Positions 17,880-27,170 are shown, counted from the stretch's first letter. The stretch: 46,079 nt of DNA from Desulfacinum hydrothermale DSM 13146 (GCF_900176285.1 NZ_FWXF01000024.1:1-46079); one strand, 5' to 3'. The notes: generated from the letters alone by a model not told the origin. Numbers and translations: made by a program.

Positions 17880-19938
17880 GAAGAGCAAAAAGCAACGGCG
17901 GGCTCTGGATAAGCTTTATCGTAGAGGTCGCTACTGGGAATGGCTGGAAAAGGTCGAAGCCTTGGGCCTGAGCGGGCAATTCGCCGAGGAAAAACGGGTC
18001 GCTTGGGACTACGTCATCAAGAAAGCCTTGCGAACTCCTCAAGGATTCAGCCTTTTCATGCGTTCCTTCCCCAGGCTGCAGCCCCCGGAACAAAGCCCTG
18101 AGTATCGCCTTTTGACCTTGATCCACCAAGCACCCACCCGAACAAAGTGGGAGCAAGAGATCATGGAAACGGAAGGGCTGAGCCCCCTGGGCCAGACTTT
18201 CCTGGAAACCTTACGACAACGGAAAGTCACCCATTTTCCGATGGCCCGCTTGCGCACTGGGATCAAAAAATTCGTGGACAAACCGGAAAAGGTGACCCGG
18301 GGCGACTATTTTGACCTGGCACGGCGGATTGCGGATCCTTCCATGGCCAACGCCCTTACGCAATTGGGACATCAGATCCACAGGCTGCGGGCGCAAAACA
18401 GCAAGCGCGCCGTCAAACAGGGTTGGAGCAAGGTCCATTTGGATCATCTGGCCGAAATGGATTATTACCTCGAGCACTATTCCGACCTTTTTCCCCCTTC
18501 CTGCCAGCGTGTATTCTACGCTCCCTTTTTCGTTCAGATACACCAGCTTCTGCAACGCCTGGTCACCACGGATCGCCCAGACCTTTTTACAGAACTGGTG
18601 GCGGTCTTGGGTTATTCGTTCCCTGTGGTGGCAGGAGATCATGAGCATGAGTTTCGCCTATGGCTGGGCGGAGAAGGCACGGACGATCTCGAAACCCTTG
18701 TGGATCGAACGCTGGAAAGGGAGGAGACATCTTTCGAGGAGAAGCTGCTTTTACTCCACCGGCTGCGCCGGCGCCTGCACGAACGACACAATGCGATCGA
18801 CTCGCATCTTGAGTCTCTATTTCTAGGACCAATGCGTGAGGATCTGTTGGAAGGCTTGGACGATCCGACTATTGAGAGTAGCCTTGTTCGAACCTATGAA
18901 GCGGTGCTGGACGAAATGATCGTCCGTTGTCGGAACACCAATGAGCGGGAATCCCGTCAGGTGCAACGTATAATGGAACCCGAACTGTGCGAAGACATAG
19001 AACGGGTGTCCATGTGTCTTGACAGCGACCGGCCCATCAGTCGGCTGTTGGACAAGGCTTTTCGTGCCGGAGCTGCCGGAAAAAGACTGGCCCTGCTTTG
19101 CTTGCTTCTGCCCCAATCCGCAAGACAAGGAAGTCTTCTTGCCAAGACAGCCCAACAGGTTATAGAGCACAGTGAACCGGTGGACCAAGAGGATATTCGA
19201 TGGCTCATTGAGGAATATGAACATCTCTATGTCCCCGAGGTGAACAGCCTGCGGATTTTGATAGAACGCCGTATTGTTCCCGGCGAGCTGCTGCACACTC
19301 TGGTGTGGCACGTTTTGGATGACGTCGATAAGCAGTTCTCGCTGTACACCAACATTTGTGAACCAGGATTCCGGGACCATCCATTTTCTCTCCCGGAATT
19401 ACCTCTAAAAATAGTGGAAGTGCTCCAAAGCGCCGTGCGCTCTGTGGAGCATTTGCCCGAGATGGAACCGATCGTGACGTACTTAAAATGTTTCCCCGAC
19501 GGCCGCCTGAGCTCTCGGGGGATGCAACGATGGTACCGATACCTGCTCGAAAAAGACCAGTTCGGAACCTATGTGCATCAGAACTTGCTTCCACAATTGG
19601 ACGCTATGAAGACCGCAGACGAGGCCTCCCGGTCGCTCGACCCCACGATCCCACTGCGTATCGAAAATCTGCTACGATTCATGGGGGAAGATCCCCGAGC
19701 CATAGATACGATTCCGTGGGAAGTCTTGATTTTGATGATTGAAAAGCTGACGCAATACTTCGATGGGAAACGCGATGTCAGCTTTTTGGTGAAGATCCAT
19801 AATGTGTTGCAAGAAAAGAAGAGCGCCGGAGAGCAGTACGCCGGCAAAGCGAGTGCAGCGCTTTTGAAATTGATGAAAGCCGCGAAGACTCCCCAGCGCC
19901 GCAAACGAGGATCCCGTTCTCGAGGAAGACGCCAATGA
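17872..19938 (+). CDS. Unknown 688-residue protein of an Hsp70 operon
   Basis: I recognise no family. The GTG start at 17872 overlaps the Hsp70 stop by eight bases. Both ends are strongly basic ([20 protein letters not shown]; the C-terminus is rich in Arg/Lys after KTPQRRKR). The middle looks mostly helical, with many Leu/Glu/Arg segments, scattered Trp, and no signal peptide, membrane span, P-loop or metal motif. HEAT- or TPR-like helical repeats are possible but no clear period is visible. Codon and base use are less GC-rich than in flanking genes (one 60-base line at 19381 is 50% GC). Its place between Hsp70 and the J-like gene suggests a dedicated partner, adaptor or client. Confidence 0.75.
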   Translation: MGKKSKKQRRALDKLYRRGRYWEWLEKVEALGLSGQFAEEKRVAWDYVIKKALRTPQGFSLFMRSFPRLQPPEQSPEYRLLTLIHQAPTRTKWEQEIMETEGLSPLGQTFLETLRQRKVTHFPMARLRTGIKKFVDKPEKVTRGDYFDLARRIADPSMANALTQLGHQIHRLRAQNSKRAVKQGWSKVHLDHLAEMDYYLEHYSDLFPPSCQRVFYAPFFVQIHQLLQRLVTTDRPDLFTELVAVLGYSFPVVAGDHEHEFRLWLGGEGTDDLETLVDRTLEREETSFEEKLLLLHRLRRRLHERHNAIDSHLESLFLGPMREDLLEGLDDPTIESSLVRTYEAVLDEMIVRCRNTNERESRQVQRIMEPELCEDIERVSMCLDSDRPISRLLDKAFRAGAAGKRLALLCLLLPQSARQGSLLAKTAQQVIEHSEPVDQEDIRWLIEEYEHLYVPEVNSLRILIERRIVPGELLHTLVWHVLDDVDKQFSLYTNICEPGFRDHPFSLPELPLKIVEVLQSAVRSVEHLPEMEPIVTYLKCFPDGRLSSRGMQRWYRYLLEKDQFGTYVHQNLLPQLDAMKTADEASRSLDPTIPLRIENLLRFMGEDPRAIDTIPWEVLILMIEKLTQYFDGKRDVSFLVKIHNVLQEKKSAGEQYAGKASAALLKLMKAAKTPQRRKRGSRSRGRRQ

Positions 19939-20252
19939 CCCGGGAAGAAGCTTTGGCCAATTTGAACCTGAAAGAATCGGCGACCTTAGAAGAAATTGAG
20001 GCCGCCTATCGAAGGCTCTTGCGCCGTTATCCGCCAGAATTTCATCCGGAGCGCTTCCGGGAGATTGACGAGAGCTACCGGGTGCTGACTTCTGTGTCGT
20101 ACTTGATTGAAAAGGCGTTCAGCAGCGAGGGCGGATCACTGGCGAAGCCCCCTGCGTTGCCCCCGCCCCCCCACGCCTCGGAATCGGACTTGGAGGAAGC
20201 ACTCCGGGAGTTGTGGCTTCAGCATGTGAGACGCGCTGTCTGGCAAGATTAA
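19935..20252 (+). CDS. J-domain-like protein lacking the HPD motif
   Basis: 105 residues; the ATG overlaps the previous stop (ATGA). Residues 1-60 follow the J-domain plan: helix I LNLKESATLEEIEAAYRRL, helix II into LLRRY, and helix III FREIDESYRVLTS. The loop normally carrying His-Pro-Asp reads YPPEFHPERF, so HPD is replaced by PPE (an HPE follows four residues later). The rest is a short Pro-rich segment and a helix ending VRRAVWQD. HPD is needed in classical J proteins to trigger Hsp70 ATPase, so this may dock without stimulating, or use a variant contact. It is a co-chaperone candidate for the operon's Hsp70. Confidence 0.72.
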   Translation: MTREEALANLNLKESATLEEIEAAYRRLLRRYPPEFHPERFREIDESYRVLTSVSYLIEKAFSSEGGSLAKPPALPPPPHASESDLEEALRELWLQHVRRAVWQD

Positions 20253-20364
20253 GGCCCGGATCGCGAGCGTGATCCGGTACAAACCTCATGCAACCATCAG
20301 CAGGTGGAACAAAGTAAATGGTCTAGACCAATCCTCTTGGTCTTCTTTGGCCCACGGCAGCTTA

Positions 20365-20394
20365 CCCCGGCAGATGAATCGGTGACTGCCGGGG
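20365..20394. repeat. Inverted repeat downstream of the chaperone operon
   Basis: CCCCGGCAG and CTGCCGGGG form a perfect 9-bp stem around a 12-base loop, about 110 bp after the J-like gene. There is no T-run, so it is at best a stabilising or factor-dependent end. The rest of 20253-20553 shows nothing gene-like. Confidence 0.5.
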
Positions 20395-20553
20395 CAACGA
20401 CGGAAGGTCCCGGAACTTGCGCCCACCCACGCTCGACCATCGAATGGGCGGATCGCCGCCGTCCGGACATCCTTTCACGCCCCAGAAGACCCATAAAGGT
20501 TGGTCCAACAAGAAAGGGGCGACGGCCGCATGAGCCAGCCTCCCCCATTGGAC

Positions 20554-20630
20554 TGGCGCGCCTGGGAGGATTCGAACCCCCGACCCGTGGATTAGAAGTC
20601 CACTGCTCTATCCACCTGAGCTACAGGCGC
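20554..20630 (-). tRNA. tRNA-Arg (anticodon TCT)
   Basis: 77 nt on the minus strand. The acceptor stem GCGCCTG pairs perfectly with CAGGCGC, followed by discriminator G and an encoded CCA. The D arm is GCTC/GAGC, the anticodon stem is GTGGA/TCCAC with loop CTTCTAA, and the T arm holds TTCGAAT. It reads AGA codons. The 3' end faces the chaperone operon. Confidence 0.95.
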
Positions 20631-20670
20631 CCGGAGCGCTCGGACCCGCCTCGCCGGGCCGAGCGCGTTT

Positions 20671-20698
20671 ACTTTACGTGAACCGGAAGCCTTGTCAA
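20671..20698 (-). promoter_or_regulatory. Promoter of tRNA-Arg
   Basis: On the minus strand, a perfect TTGACA (20693-20698), a 16-bp spacer and TAAAGT (20671-20676), about 40 bp before the tRNA 5' end. The spacing and strength fit a stable-RNA promoter. Confidence 0.6.
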
Positions 20699-20842
20699 GT
20701 GCGTTCGCCCAACGGGTCAATCCGCACGAATAAAAGGCACCAACATGGCCTCCTGAGCACCGCCCCATCTCATGGCCCAAGATCCCCTGGGCTCCCCCGC
20801 TTCGCCAAAGTAAACCGGCCCCGCGTCACATGGGCGGAAACC

Positions 20843-20899
20843 AAAAGGCCGCCTTCTCCAAAATCCGGGAACATCCCAAACCTCAGCGCGGCCTTTTTT
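20843..20899. terminator. Possible bidirectional terminator below the permease gene
   Basis: AAAAGGCCGC (20843-20852) pairs with GCGGCCTTTT inside GCGGCCTTTTTT (20888-20899), so each strand ends in a T-run. The loop is long (35 bases), which weakens the call. On the minus strand it lies about 110 bp after the permease stop. The rest of 20631-21008 shows no gene. Confidence 0.4.
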
Positions 20900-21008
20900 G
20901 ATGCCTGTGCGGATCACGGAAGGGGCTGTGGCCATGTGGTGCATAGGTTTCAGCGGATCCGACAACGCCATGCGGGCAGAGTCCGGCCAAAGGCACCGAG
21001 ATGTGTGG

Positions 21009-22811
21009 CTAAAAGATGACCCGCACTCCCCCGAGATCTTGCACCGAAAACGAATGCTTTTGCTCTGGAGCCCCCACGAAGATGTTGTTCTTGGGCACCT
21101 GAAATTCCTGGGACAACTGATCGATCATTGCCGGCCCGTATGTCCCTTCGCGAACGATCAACTCCACCTCGATATCGGGAAAGATCCTTTTGAGGATGGT
21201 CAAGGTTTCACGGATAGCCGCCTCTTCGTTGTGTGCCGGGTTGCCGTAGAGATGCACCAGAATCACGTGGCGACTGCTCTCGTTTTTCATGATGTAGGAA
21301 AAGGCCTGGTGCAGCCGCGAAAGTTCCCCACCGCGCGCAAACAACATGACCCGCTGATGGATGATGGCCTCCATGCGCTTGAGCAGAGAGCTTCGCCATG
21401 CCACGACCTGATTCAACGCTTTGTCTGCCAAGAGATAGAAGGACCTCAAAATGGGAACCCGCAAATACATGGCCACTACGAGCAGGACGCTTGGAATGAA
21501 ATAATAGAGAAAATAAAGGAAGTTGCGTACGTCAATGAATAGATTCCCCACAATACCCAGGCTGGTTGCCGCAACCCCCAAGAAGATGGTGGACCAACCG
21601 GCGCGGTAGGTGCGTTTCAGCTGGCTGCGTCGAAGTTTCAGTAGAATGTTGCCCCAGCCGAAAAGCGTCATGACCCCTAGGAAAGAGATCGTGTACACCC
21701 CCGCCAGAGCCAACAGATTGCCCCTGGTGAGCAGCAAGATGGAAGAACACAAAAGGAAAAAGGCAAGGATGATGCGATGACTCGTGCCCCGGCGATTCTG
21801 TTTCAGCAGCAGACCAGGAAAACACTGGTCCAGGGCCATGCGGCGCACCAGGCCACACACCCCCACGTAGCTGGTGAGCACGGCACCTGAAAGAACCAGG
21901 ACGGCGTCCACGACCACAATACGCTGAAACAGCTCGCCACCCGTCAGGAATGCCACATGGGAAAGCAGGTTATCCTTGTGGGAAACGATGGCGTCCACAG
22001 GCAAGAGATTGAGAGCAATGACGGCCGTCAGGGGATTGAAGACAATGACTGCGATCCACATGTTGCGCAACGTCTTTCGAAAGACCCCCGGCTGCTGTTC
22101 CTCCACGAAGTTGGCCGAACTTTCGAACCCGCTCACCCCCAACAAGGCGGAGGAAAATCCGAGAAACAAGGATGTTGCCAGCTGCTTGCCGCCGGGCACA
22201 TGCCCCCAGTTGGTGCGAAAGATTTGGAATCCGTCCGGAATGTGCATGGCACCGAGCACGCAAAAGGCGATCAATGTGGTCATGTGACAGGTAAAAATAA
22301 TCAAAGCCACCACGGCCGATTCGGTGATTCCAATGATCGTGAGAACGGCGAAGATTGCCAGGACCATGATCGTACCTTCCATAACGTGCATACTGGGCAC
22401 AATACCGTGCAGGTACTCCACCGCCGTTTTTGAGGAGATCACCGCCGTGGCGATATAAGAAAGGATGGTCATGCAGGCCGCCAGGGAAGCGCTCAATTTG
22501 GAGGTGCAATTGAGCAGGCAGTTGTAGGCGCCCCCGTTGAGGGGAAGGGCCTCCACCACTTCCGTGTAAATCTTCCGGTACAAATAGAGGACACCCCCGA
22601 CCAACAGCAAGACAATGGGAGCCAGCGCGCCCGAATAGACCGTGGCAATGGCCGCCACATAGAGGCATGACGAGGTGATGTCGTTGCCGCAAATCGCGGT
22701 GGCCAGCCATTGATTGAGCTTACGGGGTTGTTCCCCCGAACCTTCCAACAGTTCCCGCGGCGTCAAAACGGCGGCGTTTGCTTGCTGGTCGTTGTTCCCC
22801 ATCTGTTCCAT
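21009..22811 (-). CDS. APC-superfamily amino acid permease with cytoplasmic C-terminal domain
   Basis: 600 residues. Residues about 35-450 contain 11-12 hydrophobic helices. The first holds the AICGNDITSSCLYVAAIA segment typical of amino acid-polyamine-organocation carriers, and ALPLNGGAYNCLLNCTSKL follows as in TM3. GFSSALLGVSGFESSANFVE corresponds to the TM6 region. Residues about 475-600 are a soluble alpha/beta tail (RHVILVHLYGNPAHNEEAAI to the end), a possible regulatory or USP-like domain. The substrate is unknown. The start at 22811 is weakly supported; a second ATG at 22802 is possible. The gene stands alone between two long intergenic stretches. Confidence 0.85.
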   Translation of the reverse strand: MEQMGNNDQQANAAVLTPRELLEGSGEQPRKLNQWLATAICGNDITSSCLYVAAIATVYSGALAPIVLLLVGGVLYLYRKIYTEVVEALPLNGGAYNCLLNCTSKLSASLAACMTILSYIATAVISSKTAVEYLHGIVPSMHVMEGTIMVLAIFAVLTIIGITESAVVALIIFTCHMTTLIAFCVLGAMHIPDGFQIFRTNWGHVPGGKQLATSLFLGFSSALLGVSGFESSANFVEEQQPGVFRKTLRNMWIAVIVFNPLTAVIALNLLPVDAIVSHKDNLLSHVAFLTGGELFQRIVVVDAVLVLSGAVLTSYVGVCGLVRRMALDQCFPGLLLKQNRRGTSHRIILAFFLLCSSILLLTRGNLLALAGVYTISFLGVMTLFGWGNILLKLRRSQLKRTYRAGWSTIFLGVAATSLGIVGNLFIDVRNFLYFLYYFIPSVLLVVAMYLRVPILRSFYLLADKALNQVVAWRSSLLKRMEAIIHQRVMLFARGGELSRLHQAFSYIMKNESSRHVILVHLYGNPAHNEEAAIRETLTILKRIFPDIEVELIVREGTYGPAMIDQLSQEFQVPKNNIFVGAPEQKHSFSVQDLGGVRVIF

Positions 22812-22933
22812 CCAAGCTGATCATTCCCAATGGCCAGCGTTTTGCCCAAACGCTGGTGCCACCCTTGCCTGTGGGAGCTTGCCCGAGAATGACTTTCCGG
22901 CTGATGAGGCCGGGCACTTTCCATGCTCGCGTG

Positions 22934-22956
22934 GCCGCGGGATTGGACCCCGCGGC
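22934..22956. repeat. Inverted repeat upstream of the permease
   Basis: GCCGCGGG, a 7-base loop, CCCGCGGC: a perfect 8-bp stem about 120 bp before the permease start. No T-run follows. Could be a leader hairpin or an operator. Confidence 0.4.
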
Positions 22957-23378
22957 AAAGGACCATCGTGACCCCATGAAGTGGCAGGCAATACCCGATG
23001 GCCCATGTGGCAAGCGTCGCCGCACTCGACTCAAAAAAAACGGACCACGCACCACGCGTGCGTTGCCGACCGCCCTTTTGGGCCCTTCTACTTTTTCCAA
23101 GCCTTTTCTGCAACCACAAGATCCGCGCCTTTTCCTTTTGCCATGTTCGCCAAAAACCGGTAAATCGTCCATGATGGACGGCTTGGACAAGGGAACAGGA
23201 AAGCCGGCTTTTCGGTTGTCATATGTGTGGGCGCAGGCTCAAGGAGCAATGTGAAATGGACCAAGGAAAAAGAAAAAACCACCTCACATCATGACTCCAC
23301 CTTCTCTTGTACCGGGTTACCTGTAGCCTGGGTCCCGTTGCGGATTGCTTGTATTGGTTGGAAAAATGGCTTTCATCA

Positions 23379-23390
23379 ATGTGTACACAT
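23379..23390. promoter_or_regulatory. Palindromic site before the 54-residue membrane protein
   Basis: ATGTGTACACAT is a perfect 12-bp palindrome about 33 bp before the start codon. GTGATCAC, a second 8-bp palindrome, follows at 23392-23399. The pair could be a regulator site near the promoter; no binding protein is suggested by the sequence. Confidence 0.35.
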
Positions 23391-23422
23391 CGTGATCACC
23401 CCACAGAGCAAAGGGAGAAACG

Positions 23423-23587
23423 ATGACGAAAAACACAGCCATCATGTGCCTGGCAGGCGGTGTGTTTCTGTTCATCCTGGGAGCCGTGCGGCTTTGGAAA
23501 CAAGGGGATTGGGTCCTCATCATCCTGAGCGCTCTGATCATGGCCTTCAGCACGTCCAGCCTTCTCAAGAACCGAAACTCCCAATGA
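23423..23587 (+). CDS. Small membrane protein, 54 residues, unknown
   Basis: A short gene with a clear ribosome site (AAGGGAGAAACG before ATG). The product starts MTKNTAIMCLAGGVFLFILG and has two hydrophobic helices (about residues 5-22 and 29-46) separated by RLWKQGDW. It ends in KNRNSQ. It could be a small stress or transporter-accessory protein. No family is recognised. A stable hairpin follows directly, and the lysS gene starts about 125 bp on. Confidence 0.65.
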   Translation: MTKNTAIMCLAGGVFLFILGAVRLWKQGDWVLIILSALIMAFSTSSLLKNRNSQ

Positions 23588-23595
23588 TCCCCGCC

Positions 23596-23618
23596 GCCGA
23601 CCCGCCTTCGGGGTCGGC
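23596..23618 (+). terminator. Hairpin after the small membrane protein
   Basis: GCCGACCC and GGGTCGGC pair perfectly around a 7-base loop, 9 bp after the stop. Only a weak T content follows, so it is a tentative terminator. Confidence 0.4.
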
Positions 23619-23711
23619 GCTTGACGGGATGGGCCAAATCAACTAACGTTCAAGCGCTTTTGGGCCGGATTCCGGCCGGCTACCGACGCCATCAGAAAGG
23701 ACACGGAGTCT

Positions 23712-25202
23712 ATGGAAGATCTCAGCCGCGTGCTGCGCGAACGACTGGAAAAAGCTGAAGAACTGGAAAAGGACGGCATCCCTCTCTACCCCAACGGCTA
23801 CTCCGTGGAAGACACCGTGGCCCGTGTTCTGGAAAGTCACGGCACGAAAACCTCCGAGGAGCTGGAACAAGACCAGAGCCGCTTCACCCTGGCCGGGCGC
23901 ATCATGGCCATACGTTCCTTCGGCAAATCCACCTTCATGCACATCCAAGACGGAACGGGCCGCCTTCAGATCTATTGCCAGCAGAATCGACTGGGAAAGG
24001 AGCGCTACGCGCTGGTAAAGCGCCTGGATATGGGTGACATCATCCGCGTCGAGGGCCCCCTTTTTCGCACCAGGACCGATGAACTCACCGTCCAGGCCCA
24101 TGACCTGGTTCTTCTCACCAAGAGCCTGCGGCCTCTGCCGGAAAAGTACCACGGCCTCAAGGATGTGGAGACCCGCTATCGGCAGCGCTACGTGGATCTC
24201 ATGGTGAATCCCCAGGTGCGCGAAATCTTTATCAGACGCACCCGAATCGTGCAGACCGTCCGGCGCTTTCTGGCGGATCGCGGGTTCCTGGAAGTGGAAA
24301 CCCCCATGATGCAGGTCATTCCGGGTGGAGCCACCGCCAAGCCCTTTAAGACCCACCACAACGCCCTGGGAATCGACCTCTACCTTCGGATCGCCCCGGA
24401 ACTCTACCTGAAGCGACTTTTGGTGGGCGGTTTCGAGCGGGTCTTCGAGCTGAACAGAAATTTCCGAAACGAGGGCATCTCCACTCAACACAACCCCGAA
24501 TTCACCATGCTGGAGTTTTACCAGGCCTACGCCACCTACGAAGATTTCATCCGTCTCACGGAAGAGCTTTTCGTGGAGGTGGCCCGGACGGTGAACGACG
24601 GCCATCTCCAGCTGACCTACCAGGGCCGGACCATCGATCTTACGCCGCCCTGGCGACGCTACCGCCTCTCGGAGGCCCTGGTGGAGCTGGGCGGGGTACC
24701 GCCCGCGGCCGTCACCGATCCGGACGTGGCCCTGGAGACGGCCCGCGCCATGGGTCTGGAGGCGGAAAAGTACGAAGGCCATGGCAAGCTCCTCACCAAG
24801 ATCTTCGACCTGGTGGTGGAGCCCAAGCTTATCCAGCCCACGTTCATCACTCACTATCCCCTGGAGGTATCGCCCTTGTCGCGCCGCAACGAGGACGAAC
24901 CGGATCTGACGGATCGCTTCGAACTGTTCATTGCTGGCCGCGAGATGGCCAACGCTTTTTCGGAACTGAACGATCCCAGGGATCAGAAGGAGCGCTTTGT
25001 CAAGCAGGTGGAGGCGCGAGCCGCCGGCGACGAGGAAGCGCATCTCATGGACGAAGATTACATCCGGGCCCTGGAATACGGTATGCCCCCGGCGGCCGGG
25101 GAAGGCATCGGCATCGACCGACTGGTCATGCTCTTTACCGACGCGCCCAGCATTCGAGACGTGATCCTCTTTCCACACCTGAGACCGGAAAGGAAAGCCT
25201 AG
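23712..25202 (+). CDS. lysS: Lysyl-tRNA synthetase, class II
   Basis: 496 residues, the usual length. An N-terminal OB-fold (about 60-150: FTLAGRIMAIRSFGKSTFMH) recognises the anticodon. The class II core follows: motif 1 near VETPMMQVIPGGATAKPF, motif 2 FRNEGISTQHNPEFTMLEF, motif 3 GEGIGIDRLVMLFTDAPSIR ending in ILFPHLRPE. SELNDPRDQKERF is a LysRS signature. It charges tRNA-Lys. Only 10 bp separate it from the Lol permease gene, so lysS probably leads the envelope operon, a linkage seen in many proteobacteria. Confidence 0.96.
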   Translation: MEDLSRVLRERLEKAEELEKDGIPLYPNGYSVEDTVARVLESHGTKTSEELEQDQSRFTLAGRIMAIRSFGKSTFMHIQDGTGRLQIYCQQNRLGKERYALVKRLDMGDIIRVEGPLFRTRTDELTVQAHDLVLLTKSLRPLPEKYHGLKDVETRYRQRYVDLMVNPQVREIFIRRTRIVQTVRRFLADRGFLEVETPMMQVIPGGATAKPFKTHHNALGIDLYLRIAPELYLKRLLVGGFERVFELNRNFRNEGISTQHNPEFTMLEFYQAYATYEDFIRLTEELFVEVARTVNDGHLQLTYQGRTIDLTPPWRRYRLSEALVELGGVPPAAVTDPDVALETARAMGLEAEKYEGHGKLLTKIFDLVVEPKLIQPTFITHYPLEVSPLSRRNEDEPDLTDRFELFIAGREMANAFSELNDPRDQKERFVKQVEARAAGDEEAHLMDEDYIRALEYGMPPAAGEGIGIDRLVMLFTDAPSIRDVILFPHLRPERKA

Positions 25203-25212
25203 CGCGGGACCC

Positions 25213-26445
25213 ATGAACTTTGAGCTCTTCGTCAGCCTCCGCTACCTGCTGGCCAAGCGCCGCCAGGCCTTCATCTCCCTGATCACCGTCATTTCGGTTG
25301 CCGGGGTGGCCGTAGGGGTGATGGCTCTCATCGTGGTGCTGGCGGTCATGAACGGATTCCAGCAGGATCTGCGCGATCGCATTCTCGGGGTCACCTCCCA
25401 CGCGGTGATCGGGCACTTCCAGGGAAACTTTTCCGACTACCGCAAGGTGGTGGAACAGGTGGAAGAGGAAGACGGGGTGGTAGCGGCCACCCCTTTTGTG
25501 CTCACCCAGGTGATGATGAGCTCGGGTCGGTCCGTGGCGGGTGCGATCCTCCGGGGGGTGGACCCCGCCAGCGCCGGCCGCGTTACGCGGATCGAAGAAA
25601 ATCTCCAAAACGGCCCCCTGGCCTCGGCACTGGCCCCCGCCCAGGGCCACGACACCCCGGGCATCGTCTTGGGGGTGGAGTTGGCCGCCCGGTTGGGAGT
25701 GCAGAAGGGGGATTACGTGACGCTCATTTCCCCTGCGGGACGCCTCACCCCCGTGGGTCGCGTTCCCAAGAGCCGCCTGTTCCAAGTAACGGGCTTTTTC
25801 AAGTCGGGTATGTACGAATACGACAATAGCCTGGCCTACGTGCACCTGCGCGAAGCGCAGAAGCTCTTGGGCATCGGGGAGACGGCCACGGGGGTGGAAC
25901 TGCGGGTTCGGGACATCTACCAAGCGGGAGCCATCGCTGAAAGGCTTCAAAAGCGGCTGGGTTATCCCTTCTGGGTTCGGGACTGGATGCAGATGAACCA
26001 CAACCTCTTTTCGGCCTTGAAGCTGGAAAAGACGGTCATGTTCATCATCCTGACCCTCATCATCCTGGTGGCGGCCTTCAACATCGTCAGCTCCCTCATC
26101 ATGATGGTCATGGAAAAGACCAAGGACATCGCCATCTTGAAGGCCATGGGCGCCACCACGACCCACATCCGGCGCATCTTCGTCTACGAAGGGCTTCTCA
26201 TCGGCGTGGTGGGAACGACCCTGGGTCTCCTCGGCGGGTTTGCACTGTGCGGGCTTCTCAAGAGATACCAATTCATCGAGCTTCCCCGGGATGTGTATTA
26301 CATCTCCACCCTGCCGGTGCGCCTGGAGACCTTGGATGTCATTCTCATCGCCTGCGCCGCCATCGCCATCTGTTTGCTGGCGACCTTCTACCCGTCCCGG
26401 CAGGCGGCCAAGCTCCAGCCGGCGGAGGCACTGCGCTATGAATGA
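25213..26445 (+). CDS. Lipoprotein-releasing ABC transporter permease (LolC/LolE family)
   Basis: 410 residues. The N-terminus is cytoplasmic (FVSLRYLLAKRRQAFISLI), followed by TM1 (ISVAGVAVGVMALIVVLAVM) and NGFQQDLRDRILG typical of LolC/E. A large periplasmic domain (about 50-270) precedes three C-terminal helices: MFIILTLIILVAAFNIVSSL, GLLIGVVGTTLGLLGGFAL and VILIACAAIAICLLATFYPS. EKTKDIAILKAMGATTTHIR is the coupling segment to LolD. Only one permease is present, so the transporter is probably a homodimer (LolF type) rather than LolC-LolE. It extracts lipoproteins from the inner membrane. Confidence 0.93.
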   Translation: MNFELFVSLRYLLAKRRQAFISLITVISVAGVAVGVMALIVVLAVMNGFQQDLRDRILGVTSHAVIGHFQGNFSDYRKVVEQVEEEDGVVAATPFVLTQVMMSSGRSVAGAILRGVDPASAGRVTRIEENLQNGPLASALAPAQGHDTPGIVLGVELAARLGVQKGDYVTLISPAGRLTPVGRVPKSRLFQVTGFFKSGMYEYDNSLAYVHLREAQKLLGIGETATGVELRVRDIYQAGAIAERLQKRLGYPFWVRDWMQMNHNLFSALKLEKTVMFIILTLIILVAAFNIVSSLIMMVMEKTKDIAILKAMGATTTHIRRIFVYEGLLIGVVGTTLGLLGGFALCGLLKRYQFIELPRDVYYISTLPVRLETLDVILIACAAIAICLLATFYPSRQAAKLQPAEALRYE

Positions 26446-27133
26446 CAACCACCAGGGCGCCCCGGAAATTCATGCCATGGGCATTGCCAAGGTCTTCAAC
26501 AAGGGCCCGCAACGGGTGGAGCTCTTTCACGACCTGGAGCTGGTGGTGCCTAGAGGGCAACGGCTGGCCATCGTGGGGGCCAGCGGAGTGGGGAAATCCA
26601 CGCTCCTCCACATCCTGGGAACCCTGGATCGGCCCACGGCGGGCAAAGTCCTCTTCGGTGGGACCGACGTGTACCAGTGGGAGGATGGACGGCTGGCGGA
26701 CTTTCGGAACAAGCACATCGGCTTTGTCTTCCAGTTCCATTACCTCCTGCCCGAATTCACCGCCCTGGAAAACGTGATGATGCCGGGCCTCATCGCCGGA
26801 CTTCCCCGCAAGACGATCCGGGAGAAGGCCTTGGAGCTCTTGGAGCGGCTCGAGATGATTCACCGCCGCGATCACCGCCCTGCCGAGCTTTCCGGCGGTG
26901 AACAGCAGCGTGTGGCCATCGCACGGGCCCTGATCCTGGAACCCCCGGTGCTCTTGGCCGATGAGCCCACCGGGAACCTGGACACCAAGACGGCCCGGGC
27001 CTTTCATGACCTGCTGGTCTCGCTCAACGAAGACCTGCAGGTGACCATGGTCGTGGTGACCCACAACCAAGAGCTGGCTTCCATCATGCACCGCACCCTA
27101 CACCTTTCGGACGGACGGTTGCGACCCGTATGA
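26438..27133 (+). CDS. lolD: Lipoprotein-releasing ABC transporter ATPase
   Basis: 231 residues from the ATG at 26438, overlapping the permease stop by eight bases. Walker A is GASGVGKST, the signature is [15 protein letters not shown], and Walker B is [32 protein letters not shown] gives the Q-loop region typical of the LolD/MacB/FtsE group. It supplies the ATPase for lipoprotein release and acts with the permease just upstream. The overlap implies coupled, stoichiometric translation. Confidence 0.94.
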   Translation: MNDNHQGAPEIHAMGIAKVFNKGPQRVELFHDLELVVPRGQRLAIVGASGVGKSTLLHILGTLDRPTAGKVLFGGTDVYQWEDGRLADFRNKHIGFVFQFHYLLPEFTALENVMMPGLIAGLPRKTIREKALELLERLEMIHRRDHRPAELSGGEQQRVAIARALILEPPVLLADEPTGNLDTKTARAFHDLLVSLNEDLQVTMVVVTHNQELASIMHRTLHLSDGRLRPV

Positions 27134-27170
27134 CAAACCCGCATCCAGGACTTGGACAAGGAGCATCGCG

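Larger units (their letters stand above)
22812..23422. other. Long intergenic region between permease and small membrane protein
   Basis: 611 bp with divergent flanking genes. I find no convincing coding frame with a ribosome site. It holds an 8-bp-arm hairpin (22934-22956) and a 12-bp palindrome (23379-23390), listed separately. Some A-rich runs (near 23033 and 23268) mark it as distinct from the GC-rich genes. Confidence 0.5.

Noticed and set aside
15011-20630. Chaperone operon as a tRNA-Arg-integrated island
   Set aside because: The tRNA 3' end does face the operon, but I find no direct repeat of it on the far side and no integrase gene.
23643-26448. Long minus-strand frames under lysS and the Lol permease
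   Set aside because: Shadows; the plus-strand genes have full motif sets.
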